A stretch of 7,714 bases of DNA from Planctomycetota bacterium (GTDB lineage: Bacteria; Planctomycetota; UBA8108; UBA1146; JAJFFE01): NCBI GenBank assembly GCA_020425835.1, contig JAGQRC010000144.1, positions 1 to 7,714 of the forward strand, written 5' to 3'. Under the pieces are notes generated by a model. The model made no database searches, was not told the origin of the DNA, and saw only the letters and a list, made by a program, of their open reading frames with translations. Below, one piece after another: positions 6,256 to 7,714 of the stretch (positions within the stretch are counted from its first letter, which is position 1; every line of letters begins with the position of its first letter). The position numbers and the translations under genes are program-made.

Positions 6256-6840
6256 ATGAATCCGCGACTCGCCCTGCTCTCGGCCATCGCCATCCTCGGG
6301 ACCTACACCGTCACCGAACACACCCTTCCGCGCTTGCTGGCGGACGAGAAGCCCATCCGCAGCGAGGTCCAGAAGACCGACGCCGGCGAGCGGATTCTCG
6401 TCCAGGAGATCACGATCGAGGCCCCGGTCGAAGCGGTGTGGGCCGCGTACACGACGAAGAAGGGGCTCGAGACCTGGATGGCGAACCAGGTGGAGATCGA
6501 TCTCCGCGTCGGCGGAACGCTGCGCAGTCGCTACGACACGACCGGGAAGATCGGAGATCCCGGAACGAACACGCTCCACATCATCAACTACGTCCCGAAC
6601 ACGCTGATCACCCTGAGGGCGGAGCTGGAGTCGAACTGGCCGGAGGTGCTGAAGCAGGACGCGGACAAGCTGAGCAACGTCGTGCTCTTCGACCGTCTCT
6701 CGGACAAGCGCACTCGAGTCCGGTCGTACGGGATCGGTTACAGCGACAAGCCGGAGATCGAGAAGCTCCTCGAGTTCTTCATCCCGGCCAACGAGTCGCT
6801 CTTCGCCAAGATGAAGCGGGTCGTCGAGAAGGGTTCGTGA
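6256..6840 (+). CDS. Exported or membrane-anchored SRPBCC (AHSA1-like) domain protein
   Basis: A 194-aa protein with a START/Bet v1-fold (SRPBCC, AHSA1-like) domain, a fold that binds hydrophobic ligands or partner proteins; the ligand is unknown. ATG 6256 follows GAGAGG (6245-6250) by 5 nt. Residues 4-20 form a hydrophobic N-terminal segment (LALLSAIAILG); cleavage is uncertain, so it may be a signal anchor. The domain spans about 45-192: strand ILVQEITIEAPVEAVWAAYT (47-66), K-G-L-E-T-W-M (69-75), V-G-G-T-L-R (85-90), then I-I-N-Y-V-P-N (109-115), a typical AHSA1 order, and a C-terminal amphipathic helix ending FAKMKRVVEKG. Most family members are cytoplasmic, so export is less common. It stands apart from both neighbours (214 nt before, 116 nt after), and a role linked to them is not evident. 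Confidence 0.85.
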   Translation: MNPRLALLSAIAILGTYTVTEHTLPRLLADEKPIRSEVQKTDAGERILVQEITIEAPVEAVWAAYTTKKGLETWMANQVEIDLRVGGTLRSRYDTTGKIGDPGTNTLHIINYVPNTLITLRAELESNWPEVLKQDADKLSNVVLFDRLSDKRTRVRSYGIGYSDKPEIEKLLEFFIPANESLFAKMKRVVEKGS

Positions 6841-6947
6841 GCCGGCGGAGACTCGCCGCCGCCCCGCCCGGCATCGGGTTTTCTGGAGAATCGTGACGGC
6901 CGTCTCTCGGAGTCGTCGCCGTGAGCAGCAACTCAACGACTGCTCAT

Positions 6948-6952
6948 GGAGG
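6948..6952 (+). promoter_or_regulatory. Ribosome binding site for the 3' partial gene
   Basis: GGAGG is 4 nt from ATG 6957, a short but workable gap. It favours 6957 over the in-frame GTG at 6921. Confidence 0.55.
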
Positions 6953-6956
6953 CATC

Positions 6957-7714
6957 ATGAGACGGCTTCTGACCCTCACGTTCGTTGCGCTCGGCTGGGC
7001 CACCGCCGCCCCGAGCGCCTCCCTCTCCGCCCAGGTGGTGGTCGTGCCGCCGGGGCTCCACGCCACTCCGATCACTTCCGGCCCCGCGATCGCCGGGCTC
7101 AATGGGGTCATCGCGACCGCCGACGAGCGGCTCCTGATCGCCCGCGGATCGGTGGCCACCGGGACGACGTCGGAGCTGATCGAGCACGATCTCGTCACGG
7201 GAGTGACCACGTCGCTGATCGCCGGGCTCCCGCTCGGCAACCCGGATCGCATGCTGCTCGGAGACGGCAGTGCGCTTCTCGGCGACGGTCTCGTCCTCGC
7301 CGACCACAACAGCATGGAGACCGCCGAGTGTTGCGACGGCCGGGTCTATCGCATCGACCTCGACACTTTGGCCGTCACGACCATCGCCGCCGGCAATCCG
7401 CTGTCATCCCCGGGCGATCCGTTCGGCATCGCCCAGGGGCTCGGCGGCGCGTTCGGCGAGCACCTCTATGTCATGGACTTCGAGGGCGCATCACCGTCGC
7501 CGCCCGTTCTCTACCGCGTCCTCCCCGACGGCACGCCGCAGCCGTTCGTCTTCGACGAGCCGAACTGGCCGCTGAACGCGAGTCCGAAGGACCTCGCTTT
7601 CGATCCGACCGGCGCGTACGGCGGAGATCTCTTCATCGCCGACGACGGCAGCTCGGACGTCATCTGGCGCGTCACGCCGAGCGGCGTCGTCACCGAGTTC
7701 GCTCCCTTCCCCCG
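6957..7714 (+). CDS. Secreted NHL/SMP-30-like beta-propeller protein (3' partial)
   Basis: The frame is open to the window end: 252 full codons and no stop. ATG 6957 lies 4 nt after GGAGG (6948-6952) and immediately opens a signal peptide (MRRLLTLTFVALGWATAAPS, likely cut LSA|Q at 25/26). An in-frame GTG at 6921 is possible but would put a polar tail before the signal. Mature sequence shows repeated strand patterns of NHL/SMP-30-like propellers: GRVYRIDLDTLAVTTIAAG, GEHLYVMDFEG, PVLYRVLPDGTPQPFVF, LAFDPTGAYGGDLFIADDG, VIWRVTPSGVVTEFA. A vicinal Cys pair occurs in ETAECCDG. Such proteins are often binding modules or lactonase-like, but the visible part shows no metal-site residues I can name. 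A C-terminal dockerin-like module, as in its neighbours, may follow beyond the window. Confidence 0.85.
   Translation, partial: MRRLLTLTFVALGWATAAPSASLSAQVVVVPPGLHATPITSGPAIAGLNGVIATADERLLIARGSVATGTTSELIEHDLVTGVTTSLIAGLPLGNPDRMLLGDGSALLGDGLVLADHNSMETAECCDGRVYRIDLDTLAVTTIAAGNPLSSPGDPFGIAQGLGGAFGEHLYVMDFEGASPSPPVLYRVLPDGTPQPFVFDEPNWPLNASPKDLAFDPTGAYGGDLFIADDGSSDVIWRVTPSGVVTEFAPFP

Noticed and set aside
5944..6936. Minus-strand open frame over the SRPBCC gene
   Set aside because: Composition is that of an antisense shadow; the + strand encodes a recognisable AHSA1-like domain with a good ribosome site.

Overview
The window is GC-rich bacterial DNA with strong G/C preference at third codon positions, and every supportable gene is on the + strand. 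Secreted proteins that end in a paired dockerin-like module and a short cysteine tail, together with PPC-like and FG-GAP propeller domains, are what I associate with Planctomycetota, particularly the marine lineages with large sets of such proteins. That assignment is an inference from protein style; there is no marker gene here.

Layout: (1) 1-633, the 3' part of a SAM-dependent methyltransferase of the ArsM/UbiE-like class. Its frame is interrupted by one in-frame TGA at 484-486, exactly where relatives have the Cys of a C-I-A-G-A-L motif. The same frame then continues with a well-conserved C-terminus to a second TGA at 631-633. An 8-bp stem with a 7-nt GG-containing loop lies 21 nt downstream of the TGA, the position and form of a bacterial SECIS element. 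I read this as a selenoprotein gene; conventional calling would cut it at 486. (2) 768-3443 and 3484-4311, a probable two-gene operon for secreted multidomain proteins that share a cohesin-like beta domain and carry dockerin-like Ca-binding modules. (3) 4312-4679, a 368-nt non-coding spacer with several hairpins. (4) 4680-6041, a secreted seven-repeat FG-GAP/VCBS beta-propeller protein with the same dockerin-like C-terminus. (5) 6256-6840, an exported or membrane-anchored SRPBCC (AHSA1-like) protein. (6) 6957 to the window end, a secreted NHL/SMP-30-like propeller protein cut off by the window edge.

The secreted proteins look like parts of an extracellular or cell-surface assembly: beta-propellers and cohesin-like domains for binding, dockerin-like modules with a common C-G-x-D...C...S-C-P tail for attachment. 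No enzyme active site is visible in them and their ligands cannot be told from sequence. The methyltransferase is not obviously linked to them. The main discovery candidate is the selenocysteine codon and its SECIS.
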